Positions 1-7,071 of a stretch of 7,071 nucleotides of DNA are shown one piece after another. A program made the position numbers and the translations under genes. The notes under the pieces were generated by a model. The model had not been told where the DNA came from, ran no database searches, and worked only from the letters and a program-made list of their open reading frames with translations. Source of the DNA: Porphyrobacter sp. (GTDB lineage: Bacteria > Pseudomonadota > Alphaproteobacteria > Sphingomonadales > Sphingomonadaceae); contig JAKFWB010000429.1 in assembly GCA_021732945.1 (NCBI GenBank), positions 1 to 7,071 on the forward strand, written 5' to 3'. The stretch's first letter is position 1. Every line of letters starts with the position of its first letter.

Positions 1-1122
<1,122 letters not shown>

Positions 1123-1145
1123 GGCGCAACTTTTTCTCACCTTCC

Positions 1146-1172
1146 TGTCGAATCCCGCTTGCCTCGTCCGTC
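1146..1172 (+). promoter_or_regulatory. candidate ECF42-dependent promoter of the DGPF-sigma operon
   Basis: TGTCGA at 1146-1151 is followed after 17 nt by CGTC at 1169-1172. A second CGTC at 1165-1168 would give a spacer of only 13 nt. From memory, the motif reported for ECF42 sigma factors is TGTCGA at -35 and CGA/TC at -10, and a spacer near 16-17 nt suits ECF promoters. Transcription would start near 1178-1182, leaving a leader of about 40 nt before the ATG at 1223. The other TGTCGA copies I noticed, inside ligA near 1062 and in the inverted repeat at 2820, lack a correctly spaced CGTC. The site is inferred from the motif only. Confidence 0.6.
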
Positions 1173-1211
1173 TCCCTGTCAGAGCCTCGCCATTCCGGCG
1201 CGGCCGAGGAC

Positions 1212-1215
1212 GGAG
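1212..1215 (+). promoter_or_regulatory. ribosome binding site of the DGPF-domain gene
   Basis: GGAG at 1212-1215 lies 7 nt before the ATG at 1223. This fixes the start there rather than at the upstream in-frame ATG at 1055, which lies inside ligA and would add 56 residues with no resemblance to the family. Confidence 0.7.
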
Positions 1216-1222
1216 ACGAGCG

Positions 1223-1576
1223 ATGCAATTCATGCTGATGATCAACGAGGATGAAAGCGCATATGGCGGCCCCGAGGGTGCGGCGCTGCTGGAGGCGACG
1301 CTGGCGGGGCATATGCAGCTGGCGCAGGATCTGGTCGCCGCTGGCATTCCCTTTTCGGGTGAACGGCTGAAGCCTGCCGCCACCGCCACCACCGTGAAGT
1401 TCGATGCGGGCGCCGTAAGCCTGCACGATGGCCCCTTTGCCGAGACCCACGAAGAACTCGGCGGGTTCTACATCATCGATGTCGCCAGCCTCGACGAAGC
1501 GATTGCCTGGGCAAAGCGCATTCCGGTGCCCAAGGGCGGGATCGAAGTCCGCCCGATCTGGCCGATGGAGGGGTGA
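1223..1576 (+). CDS. YCII-related (DGPF-domain) protein, partner of the ECF42 sigma factor
   Basis: This 117-residue protein is a small YCII/DGPF-family member. It begins MQFMLMINEDESAYGG and carries the signature D69-G70-P71-F72 followed by AETHEELGGFYIIDV, the block that names the family. A histidine at residue 30 lies in the helix where related proteins often have a conserved polar residue. There is no signal peptide or membrane segment, so it should be cytoplasmic. DGPF proteins are the conserved neighbours of ECF42 sigma factors, but their biochemical role is not settled, and YciI-like enzymatic activity is only a possibility. The stop TGA at 1574-1576 overlaps the GTG start of the sigma gene by 4 nt, indicating one transcript and translational coupling. 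Transcription probably starts at the candidate promoter at 1146-1172. Family call is secure; function is unknown. Confidence 0.93.
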   Translation: MQFMLMINEDESAYGGPEGAALLEATLAGHMQLAQDLVAAGIPFSGERLKPAATATTVKFDAGAVSLHDGPFAETHEELGGFYIIDVASLDEAIAWAKRIPVPKGGIEVRPIWPMEG

Positions 1577-2793
1577 CAGCGCGCGCCGGACTGGCGGCGG
1601 CGATCATGGCGGCGCGGCCCCGTGTGGTGGCCGCGCTTGCCGCGCAGTTGCGCGATCTGGATGCGGCGGAAGATGCCTTTGCCGAAAGCGCCGCCGCCTG
1701 CATCGCGCTGCCTGAACCGCCGCGCGACGTCCCCGCATGGCTGTTCGTCGCGGCCAAGCGGCGGGCGCTTGATGCCATCCGCAGGCGACAGGCCGAGGCG
1801 CGCATGGTCGATGCACTGGCGCAGGAGAGCGACATGGCCGATATTCTCACTCTGCCTGAACCGATCCCTGATGAGCGGTTGCGGCTGCTGTTCATCTGCT
1901 GCCACCCGGCGCTGGCAGCTGAGGTGCGCGCGCCGCTCGCCTTGAAGGTAATCTGCGGGCTGCCGGTGCCTGCGATTGCACGGCTGTTCGTGGTGAGCGA
2001 GCCGACCATGTTCCAGCGCATCACCCGCGCCAAGGCCAAGGTGCGCGAGGCGGGGATCGCCTTTGAACTGCCGCCGCGTCGCGACTGGCCCGAGCGTTTG
2101 GGTGCGGTGCTGCTGGCGCTCGAACTGGCGTTCACCGCCGCCTATGCCGATGCGGGCGGGGAATTGTCGGCCGCGCTTGAGGAGGATCTGGGCGCGGAGG
2201 TTGAGCGGCTGGCGCTGTTGGTCGCGGAATTGCTGCCACAAGAGCCCGAAGCGCTCGGTCTGGCGGCGCTGGTGCTGTTGGCGCGGTCGCGGGCCGGGGC
2301 GCGACTGGATGCGGCGGGCGCGATGGTGTCACTGTCGCAGCAGGATACCGCCAAGTGGGATTATACCCGGATCGCGCAGGCGCGGGCGATGATGGATGAA
2401 GCCGCGCGGGCAGGGCGCTCCGGCCCCTATCAGGTAATGGCCGCGATCCAGCTGACCCACGCGCGGCGGGCGTTTGACGGGGTGACCGACTGGGCTGCGG
2501 TGCTGGCGCTGTATGACGTGCTGCTGACCTTGCGTCCTTCACCCATGGTGGCGCTAAGCCGCGCGCTGGCGCTGGCGCAGGTAGAAGGAGCCGGGGCAGG
2601 GCTTACGGCTTTGGAGGCGCTCCCGGCCGAGCGGTTGGTGCGGGCGCGGCCGTTTCATGCGGCGCGGGCGGATTTGCTCGCCAAGGTGGGGCGGGTAGGG
2701 GAGGCGCAGGCGGCACTCGATGCCGCGCTAGCGCTCGGCCCACCGCGTGCGGAACGGTTGTGGCTGGAGGCGCGGCGCGCTTCGCTATCCTAA
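1573..2793 (+). CDS. ECF42-type RNA polymerase sigma factor with long C-terminal extension
   Basis: This 406-residue ECF sigma factor directs RNA polymerase to its own promoter class. Region sigma2 spans residues about 15-75 (RDLDAAEDAFAE at 27-38, then PAWLFVAAKRRALDAIRR). Sigma4, with its helix-turn-helix, spans about 98-160 (IPDERLRLLFICCHPAL, then LALKVICGL, AIARLFVVSEPTMFQRITRA and KAKVREAG). About 245 further residues follow, with the family's C-terminal blocks (LALYDVLLTLRPSPMVALSRALALA at 311-335, then FHAARADLLAKVGRVGEAQAALDAALALG at 361-389), which is TPR-like. The size, extension and adjacent DGPF gene together identify group ECF42. No anti-sigma gene is present nearby, so the C-terminal domain probably controls activity. 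The GTG at 1573 gives the usual 4-nt overlap, but its GGAGG (1567-1571) is too close to act alone, so coupling is likely. ATG at 1606 is the alternative start. Confidence 0.93.
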   Translation: MTARAGLAAAIMAARPRVVAALAAQLRDLDAAEDAFAESAAACIALPEPPRDVPAWLFVAAKRRALDAIRRRQAEARMVDALAQESDMADILTLPEPIPDERLRLLFICCHPALAAEVRAPLALKVICGLPVPAIARLFVVSEPTMFQRITRAKAKVREAGIAFELPPRRDWPERLGAVLLALELAFTAAYADAGGELSAALEEDLGAEVERLALLVAELLPQEPEALGLAALVLLARSRAGARLDAAGAMVSLSQQDTAKWDYTRIAQARAMMDEAARAGRSGPYQVMAAIQLTHARRAFDGVTDWAAVLALYDVLLTLRPSPMVALSRALALAQVEGAGAGLTALEALPAERLVRARPFHAARADLLAKVGRVGEAQAALDAALALGPPRAERLWLEARRASLS

Positions 2794-2803
2794 CGTAAAA
2801 TCA

Positions 2804-2901
2804 CCGTTCGTCCTGAGCTTGTCGAAGGACCGTCCTTCCCTTTGGGCGGCGAGCGCAGCCGCCAAAGAAATACAATCCTTCGACAAGCTCAGGACGAACG
2901 G
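2804..2901. repeat. perfect 26-bp inverted repeat between convergent genes (REP-like, possible bidirectional terminator)
   Basis: The arms 2804-2829 and 2876-2901 are exact reverse complements over 26 bp, separated by 46 nt. A smaller hairpin is nested inside: GGCGGC (2845-2850) pairs with GCCGCC (2858-2863), extended by TTT (2841-2843) and AAA (2864-2866) with one bulged G. The arm core GTTCGTCCTGAGCTTGTCGA matches, from memory, a repeat scattered through sphingomonad and Erythrobacter genomes. It fills most of the 119-nt gap between the 3' ends of the sigma gene and prmA, where a strong hairpin could stop transcription from both sides. No real U-tract follows on the + strand. On the minus strand a short T4 (2797-2800) follows the stem, so intrinsic termination is possible but unproven. 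Confidence 0.85.
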
Positions 2902-2912
2902 ACAAAAGCAAA

Positions 2913-3833
2913 TTACCTCGCCCCCCGCCCCCAATCCTTGCGACGCCGTAGCCACAGGATCGCCCAATCACCGCGTTGCAAGCGGGCCGCGAGACGGAAG
3001 CCCGCCCGCCGCATTGCGCGCGTCACAGCCGCTTCCTGCTCGCCCGCCAGCAATCCGGCGAGCAGCAGGCTGCCGCCCGGCGTCACCGCCTTGCCGAAAT
3101 CGGGCGCGAGTTCGACGAGCGGCCCGGCGAGGATATTGGCGATCAGAAGGTCATACGGCCCGCGCAACTGGATCAGCGGATCGTCCATCCCCTCGGCCAC
3201 CACCATCACTGCCTCGCCCGCTTTTGGCCCCATTGGGACGGCGTTCAAACCGGCATTTTCCTCGACTACCGGCACGCAGACCGCGTCAATATCGGTGAGC
3301 GTGCAAAGCGCGCGCGGCCAAAGGGCGAGGGCGGCAAAGCCGAGCAGCCCGGTGCCGGTGCCGATGTCGGCAATGTTGCGCGCCGTGGCCCCGCTGGCCT
3401 TGATCGCGCCCAGCATCTCCAAGCACCCCGCAGTCGTGCGGTGCTGGCCGGTGCCGAAGGCCTGGCTGGCCGGTATCACGAAATCAATCGCGTCCGGGTC
3501 TGCCGGATAGTCCGGCGTGTGGACATGGAACCGCCCGGCGCGGATCGGGGCGACATTGTGCTGGCTCAGCGTCACCCAATCCTGCGGCGGCAGTTCCTCG
3601 ATGGTGAGTTTGGGCGCTTTGCCATCGAAGAGCGCGGTCAGCGCGGCCTTCTCAGTTTTGCCGGGTTTGCGTGGATACCAGCCTTCCAGAACCCAATCGT
3701 CCGGCTTGTCCTCGGCCTCCTCACGCCCGGCGATGACGAGTTCAAAGTCCCAGTCATCGATCAGATCATGCGCGAGCAGCGCCGCCTGCACCACCGGCTT
3801 TGGCGCGTGGAGCGACAACTTCCATGTGGTCAT
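2913..3833 (-). CDS. prmA: ribosomal protein L11 methyltransferase PrmA
   Basis: PrmA uses S-adenosylmethionine to methylate ribosomal protein L11 in the cytoplasm. The 306-residue product is close to the usual length of about 290-300. An N-terminal L11-recognition region (residues about 1-105) leads into a Rossmann-type methyltransferase domain. This has FGTGQHRTTAGCLEML at 126-141, the SAM-binding loop DIGTGTG at 156-162, an acidic DID at 181-183, and the PrmA hallmark IANILAGPLVELAP at 231-244. The SAM loop has Thr where most PrmA proteins have Cys (D-x-G-C-G-S/T-G), a mild change that should not abolish binding. Its ATG (3833-3831) overlaps the stop of the beta-lactamase gene as ATGA, so translation is probably coupled. 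A weak AAGGA (3850-3846) lies about 12 nt upstream. It is the last gene of the minus-strand operon. Confidence 0.95.
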   Translation of the reverse strand: MTTWKLSLHAPKPVVQAALLAHDLIDDWDFELVIAGREEAEDKPDDWVLEGWYPRKPGKTEKAALTALFDGKAPKLTIEELPPQDWVTLSQHNVAPIRAGRFHVHTPDYPADPDAIDFVIPASQAFGTGQHRTTAGCLEMLGAIKASGATARNIADIGTGTGLLGFAALALWPRALCTLTDIDAVCVPVVEENAGLNAVPMGPKAGEAVMVVAEGMDDPLIQLRGPYDLLIANILAGPLVELAPDFGKAVTPGGSLLLAGLLAGEQEAAVTRAMRRAGFRLAARLQRGDWAILWLRRRKDWGRGAR

Positions 3834-4759
3834 CGCGCGGCAGCTTCCTTGGCGAGTCGCTCATCGAGAGCCTTGGTCTTGCTGTCGGCATAGACGGCGC
3901 AGGTCATGCCGCCTTGCATCGTCCCGGTGCGCGCACGGGTCAGCATGTCGCTGGCCGATGGGTGAGGGGTAAGCAGGATGCCGCATTCAAGCGGACGCAG
4001 CCGTGCGATTCCCTTGCGGAACATCGCCACATAATCGGGATGGTCGGTGAAGCGGTAGGCATCGGCGCTGACGGGCGAGAGGCTGTCAGCATAAACGATG
4101 GTGAGGCAGCCGTTTACATCGCAACTTTCCCACTGCCAGCTCATCGCGCCGATGGTGTGGCCGGGCGTGGCGATCCCAGTGATCTTCAGCCCCGCGATCT
4201 TGACCAACTCCCCATCCGCGACAGCGCGGATCGTGCCAGTGACCGGGGCCATCGGTGCGTGCAGGCCTGCCTGCGGATCGCGCGGATCGTCCCTGCCGGT
4301 GCGGATCACCTCCACCGCGCCTTCGCCGACCAGCACCGGCGCGCCAGACAGTCCCTGCATCCGGGCAAAGCCGCCGACATGGTCGTAATGTTCATGGCTG
4401 CCGAGGATCGCCTTCACTTCGGACAGCTTGACCCCGATGCTTTCAATATTGGCCGCAATCGACTGCGCACCCTTGTCGGTGCCGGTATCGATCAACACCG
4501 CGCCGACCTGCCCCCGGATCAACAGCGCGGTGATCCCGCAGGTGCCAACATACCAGGTGTCGCCATGGATGTGGAATGGCTCGGTCGGCTTGTCCCAGTC
4601 GTCGAAATCCTCGCAGACCGAGCTGAACCGCTCGATATACCTTGAGAACCGCAAATCACCCTCCGGCGGCGCGGGTTGGGGCGAAGCGGTTGTGGCCGTG
4701 ACGGCGCTGCACGCCCCGAGCGCCAACGACGCAACCATCAATCCAACCTTACCGAACAT
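3830..4759 (-). CDS. subclass B3 metallo-beta-lactamase, predicted lipoprotein
   Basis: This 309-residue enzyme should hydrolyse beta-lactams with two zinc ions. Using the start at 4759, the zinc ligands are the H-x-H-x-D-H motif His122, His124, Asp126 and His127 (GSHEHYDHVGG), His201 (ATPGHT) and His266 (LLTPHPSASD). Ser226 in YADSLSPVSADAYRF is the B3-typical residue at standard position 221. Three cysteine pairs fit B3 disulfides: 49/74, 213/218 and 259/287. The N-terminus (MFGKVGLMVASLALGAC) is a short signal peptide ending in the lipobox L14-G15-A16-C17, so the protein is probably lipid-anchored facing the periplasm. The start at 4759 has GGAG 6 nt upstream, whereas the longer ATG at 4771 contains that site inside its own codons. 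The gene overlaps the SDR gene by 11 nt and prmA by 4 nt. Family call is secure; spectrum and expression are unknown. Confidence 0.93.
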   Translation of the reverse strand: MFGKVGLMVASLALGACSAVTATTASPQPAPPEGDLRFSRYIERFSSVCEDFDDWDKPTEPFHIHGDTWYVGTCGITALLIRGQVGAVLIDTGTDKGAQSIAANIESIGVKLSEVKAILGSHEHYDHVGGFARMQGLSGAPVLVGEGAVEVIRTGRDDPRDPQAGLHAPMAPVTGTIRAVADGELVKIAGLKITGIATPGHTIGAMSWQWESCDVNGCLTIVYADSLSPVSADAYRFTDHPDYVAMFRKGIARLRPLECGILLTPHPSASDMLTRARTGTMQGGMTCAVYADSKTKALDERLAKEAAAR

Positions 4760-5474
4760 AGCTAGCTCCATTGGCGTCGATCACTGCGCCAGTCATGCTC
4801 GGCGGCGCATCCATCGCGCAAAAGGCGATGATGGCGGCGATTTCCTCTGGTGTCGCTACCCGGCCCAGCGGAATATCGGCCAAAAGCCCCGGCCCGCCGC
4901 GACTGGCGAGGTAGTCATCCGCCATGCTGGTGTCGGTGAAGCCCGGCGTCACGGCAAAGCTCAGAATGCCGTCCTTGGCATAGGCGCGCGCGATGGTCTT
5001 GTGCATGCCGATCATCCCGCTCTTGGCCGCCGCATAGTGCCAATGGGCCGGCGAATCCCCGCGATAGGCGGCGCGGCTGGCGACATGCACCAGGCGCCCG
5101 CCAAACCCGCGCTTTTGCCATTGCAACACTGCGAGGCGCGAAAGCTGGGCGGCGGCGGTGAGGTTCACCCGCAAAGTATCCTCCCACGCATCCAGCCATT
5201 CGATATCCGACCGGTCGAGCCGGTTCGCTTCAAACCGCCCGGCATTGTTGACCACAACGTCGATCTCACCGCCCGCCAGCTCCAGCGCGGCTTCCCACAA
5301 GGCCTGCGCGGCGAGCGGATTGCCCAAATCGGCGGCGATGATGGGCGGGCCGCTGTCTGCCAGCACCTTGGGGCGTGAGCCATGGCCAATGACTGGCACC
5401 CCGCGCGCTGCCAAAGCTTCGAGCGCTGCCCTGCCAATTCCGCGGCTTGATCCGGTGATTAGAATGTGTCCCAT
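4749..5474 (-). CDS. short-chain dehydrogenase/reductase (SDR family)
   Basis: This 241-residue protein is a classical SDR, a family of NAD(P)-dependent oxidoreductases. The Rossmann cofactor loop TGSSRGIG is at residues 7-14, an Asp49-Leu pair (AADL) contacts the adenine side, NNAG is at 76-79, and the catalytic residues are Asn104 (RVN), Ser133, Tyr147 and Lys151 (YAAAK). The end, ITG-like MTGAVIDANGASYVR, matches the family's C-terminal block. The FabG-like sequence does not reveal the substrate, so no gene symbol is given. Arg11 in the glycine loop hints at NADP(H) preference, which is inference. The ATG at 5474 has only a weak AGG upstream. It is the first gene of the minus-strand operon, and its stop overlaps the beta-lactamase start by 11 nt. 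It is divergent from sdhC across 107 nt. Confidence 0.93.
   Translation of the reverse strand: MGHILITGSSRGIGRAALEALAARGVPVIGHGSRPKVLADSGPPIIAADLGNPLAAQALWEAALELAGGEIDVVVNNAGRFEANRLDRSDIEWLDAWEDTLRVNLTAAAQLSRLAVLQWQKRGFGGRLVHVASRAAYRGDSPAHWHYAAAKSGMIGMHKTIARAYAKDGILSFAVTPGFTDTSMADDYLASRGGPGLLADIPLGRVATPEEIAAIIAFCAMDAPPSMTGAVIDANGASYVR
4766..4769 (-). promoter_or_regulatory. ribosome binding site that sets the beta-lactamase start
   Basis: On the minus strand GGAG at 4769-4766 is followed by six bases and then ATG at 4759-4757. This is ideal spacing and selects the shorter start over the ATG at 4771. The site lies within the last codons of the SDR gene. Confidence 0.75.
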
Positions 5475-5581
5475 GCAAGCGCCTATCCGAAACTTTGCAA
5501 GCTGAGTCCACTGCTCGCCGCTTGCCTCATGCGCCAGCCGCGCTAAGTGGGACGCACCAAACAGGGATTACTGGGATCACC

Positions 5582-5962
5582 ATGAACCAAAGACCGCTTT
5601 CTCCCCATTTGCAGGTGTGGCGCTGGGGGCCGCACATGCTGGTATCGATCCTGCACCGCGCCACGGGCGACGGCATGGCGCTGGTTGGCCTCGCCGTGCT
5701 GGTGTGGTGGCTGGGCGCTTTGGCGAGCGGGCCTGAGGCCTATGGCAGTTTTCAGGGGATCATGGGATCGCCGCTGGGCATGGTGGTGCTGGTTGGCCTG
5801 AGCTGGGCATTCTTCACCCATATGATGAGCGGGCTGCGCCACTTCGTGATGGATATTGGCGCGGGGTACGAACTCAAGACCAATCGCATGTGGTCGATCG
5901 CCTCTCCGGTGATCGCCGTCGTTCTCACTGCGGGCTTCTGGGCCCTGATGCTGACCAAGTAG
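5582..5962 (+). CDS. sdhC: succinate dehydrogenase cytochrome b556 subunit SdhC
   Basis: SdhC is one of the two membrane anchors of complex II. It helps bind heme b and ubiquinone in the inner membrane. The 126-residue product begins RPLSPHLQVWRW, typical of the family, followed by SILHRATG, where Ser22 and Arg26 correspond to quinone-site residues Ser27 and Arg31 of the E. coli protein. His80 in FFTHMMSGLRHFVMDIG corresponds to the heme ligand His84. Three membrane segments are visible at residues about 28-48, 63-88 and 105-124. The start at 5582 has GGGA (5573-5576) 5 nt upstream, and the protein then begins at the normal family position. An in-frame ATG at 5495 would add 29 residues unlike SdhC. 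It is the first gene of the sdh operon, 12 nt before sdhD. No convincing promoter was identified in the 5475-5581 gap. Confidence 0.96.
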   Translation: MNQRPLSPHLQVWRWGPHMLVSILHRATGDGMALVGLAVLVWWLGALASGPEAYGSFQGIMGSPLGMVVLVGLSWAFFTHMMSGLRHFVMDIGAGYELKTNRMWSIASPVIAVVLTAGFWALMLTK

Positions 5963-5974
5963 GAGCGGCGGATC

Positions 5975-6361
5975 ATGGGTAACGGAACTTCGATTGGTCG
6001 CGTGCGCGGATTGGGCGCTTCGCATCACGGCGCGCATCACTGGCTGGTGCAGCGCACCACCGCGATTGCCAATGTTGTGCTGATGAGCTGGCTGCTGGTC
6101 AGCTTCATCATGCTGGGCGATTTCGATCATGGCAGTGTGGTCAAGTGGCTGTCGCAGCCGATCTCGGCTGTGCCGATGATGCTGCTTGTGGTGACCTTGT
6201 TCTGGCACGCGCGGCTCGGGCTGCAAGTGCTGATCGAGGATTATGTCCACGACGCAGGCACCAAATTCGCCGTGATCTCGGCGCTCAATCTCGCAGTTTT
6301 CGGCGGCGGCGCCTTTGCCATTTTCAGCGTTGCCTCGCTCGCATTCGGAAGGACCGCCTGA
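5975..6361 (+). CDS. sdhD: succinate dehydrogenase hydrophobic membrane anchor SdhD
   Basis: SdhD is the second membrane anchor of complex II and completes the heme b and quinone sites with SdhC. The 128-residue protein has the alphaproteobacterial N-terminal block [20 protein letters not shown]. His78 in [19 protein letters not shown] is the expected heme ligand. Asp89-Tyr90 sit 11 and 12 residues after it, the same spacing as E. coli His71, Asp82 and Tyr83, the tyrosine being a quinone contact. Three membrane segments lie at about residues 28-48, 63-86 and 98-124. AGGAG (5961-5965), which overlaps the sdhC stop, is 9 nt before the ATG. The stop TGA shares its A with the ATG of sdhA (TGATG), indicating coupled translation. 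Confidence 0.95.
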   Translation: MGNGTSIGRVRGLGASHHGAHHWLVQRTTAIANVVLMSWLLVSFIMLGDFDHGSVVKWLSQPISAVPMMLLVVTLFWHARLGLQVLIEDYVHDAGTKFAVISALNLAVFGGGAFAIFSVASLAFGRTA

Positions 6362-7071
6362 TGGCTACCGCAGCAGCACCCGGCACCGCCAATGATGCCA
6401 ATGGTTTGGGGGCAGGCGCGCACCTTAAGGGCGCTTACAAGATTATCGACCACACCTATGATGTGGTGGTGGTAGGCGCGGGCGGTTCGGGCCTGCGCGC
6501 AACGATGGGCGCGGCGGAATCCGGCCTGCGCACCGCCAACATCTCCAAGGTGTTCCCCACCCGTAGCCACACTGTGGCAGCGCAGGGCGGGATCGCGGCG
6601 AGCCTCGGCAACAATTCGCCCGATCACTGGACCTGGCACATGTACGATACCGTCAAGGGATCGGACTGGCTGGGCGATCAGGACGCGATTGAATACCTCG
6701 CGCGCGAAGCCCCGGCGGCGGTTTACGAGCTGGAGCACGCCGGTGTGCCGTTCAGCCGCAATGCCGATGGCACGATCTACCAACGCCCGTTTGGCGGGCA
6801 CATGCAGAACATGGGCGCTGGCCCGCCGGTGCAGCGCACCTGCGCCGCCGCCGACCGCACCGGCCACGCCATGCTCCACGCGCTCTATCAGCAGAGCCTG
6901 AAGTATGACGCAGATTTCTTCATCGAATATTTCGCGCTCGATCTCATCATGTCCGAACGGGACGGCGAAAAGGTCTGCGTCGGGGTGATGGCGATGTGCC
7001 TTGATGATGGCACGATCCACCGCTTCCGCGCGCAAAGCGTGGTGCTGGCCACCGGCGGTTATGGCCGCTGC
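6361..7071 (+). CDS. sdhA: succinate dehydrogenase flavoprotein subunit SdhA, 3'-truncated by the window edge
   Basis: SdhA oxidises succinate to fumarate in the TCA cycle and passes electrons via FAD to SdhB. The first 237 codons are visible; a full protein has about 600. After an N-terminal stretch of about 30 residues comes the FAD-binding loop [13 protein letters not shown] (residues 35-47). His70 in [17 protein letters not shown] is the histidine that carries covalent FAD. Further conserved blocks are [50 protein letters not shown] and, at the edge, [15 protein letters not shown] (6349-6353) lies 7 nt before the ATG. The upstream stop and this start overlap by one base. The usual next gene, sdhB, would be beyond the right edge. 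Confidence 0.98.
   Translation, partial: MATAAAPGTANDANGLGAGAHLKGAYKIIDHTYDVVVVGAGGSGLRATMGAAESGLRTANISKVFPTRSHTVAAQGGIAASLGNNSPDHWTWHMYDTVKGSDWLGDQDAIEYLAREAPAAVYELEHAGVPFSRNADGTIYQRPFGGHMQNMGAGPPVQRTCAAADRTGHAMLHALYQQSLKYDADFFIEYFALDLIMSERDGEKVCVGVMAMCLDDGTIHRFRAQSVVLATGGYGRC

Noticed and set aside
2820..2834. TGTCGA followed by CGTC within the left arm of the inverted repeat, resembling the ECF42 boxes
   Set aside because: The spacer is only 5 nt and no gene start follows; the TGTCGA is part of the repeat itself.
2747..3298. Open + strand frames running through the inverted repeat and antisense to prmA
   Set aside because: They are shadows of prmA and the sigma gene in GC-rich DNA, with arginine/proline-rich translations and no recognisable family.
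4428..5378. A + strand open frame of more than 300 codons antisense to the beta-lactamase and SDR genes
   Set aside because: Both minus-strand genes have intact catalytic motifs; the antisense frame is a by-product of high GC content and has no family resemblance.
5475..5581. Promoters for the divergent SDR and sdhC genes, for example TTGCAA at 5495-5500 or TTGCCT at 5522-5527
   Set aside because: No acceptable -10 box lies at 16-18 nt from either, so no site can be supported, although promoters must exist in or near this gap.

Overview
The window looks like ordinary chromosome from a GC-rich alphaproteobacterium of the sphingomonad/Erythrobacteraceae type. Three things suggest this: codon use strongly biased to G/C in third positions, the sdhC-sdhD-sdhA order with alphaproteobacterial-type SdhC/SdhD sequences, and a long inverted repeat whose arms match, from memory, a dispersed repeat common in Sphingomonadales. 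The genus assignment is inference. No transposase, integrase, tRNA, rRNA or CRISPR array is visible.

Layout. Codons 1-373 at the left edge are the C-terminal part of NAD-dependent DNA ligase LigA (+). After a 100-nt gap comes a two-gene + strand unit: a YCII/DGPF-domain protein and an ECF42-type sigma factor with a long C-terminal extension, overlapping by 4 nt. The gap holds a good match to the promoter motif reported for ECF42 factors, so the unit is probably autoregulated. The sigma gene then meets a minus-strand operon tail to tail, and the 119 nt between them contains a perfect 26-bp inverted repeat.

The minus-strand operon reads, in its own direction, short-chain dehydrogenase/reductase, subclass B3 metallo-beta-lactamase, then prmA (ribosomal protein L11 methyltransferase). 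All three genes overlap. The beta-lactamase has complete zinc ligands and a lipobox, and its best start lies inside the end of the SDR gene. A 107-nt divergent gap separates the SDR gene from sdhC-sdhD-sdhA (+), the succinate dehydrogenase (complex II) operon, which runs off the right edge within sdhA.

Most of the window is housekeeping. The parts most worth a second look are the ECF42/DGPF pair with its candidate promoter, the predicted lipid-anchored B3 beta-lactamase built into an operon with prmA, and the inverted repeat between the convergent units. I do not see evidence for a wholly undescribed multi-gene system.
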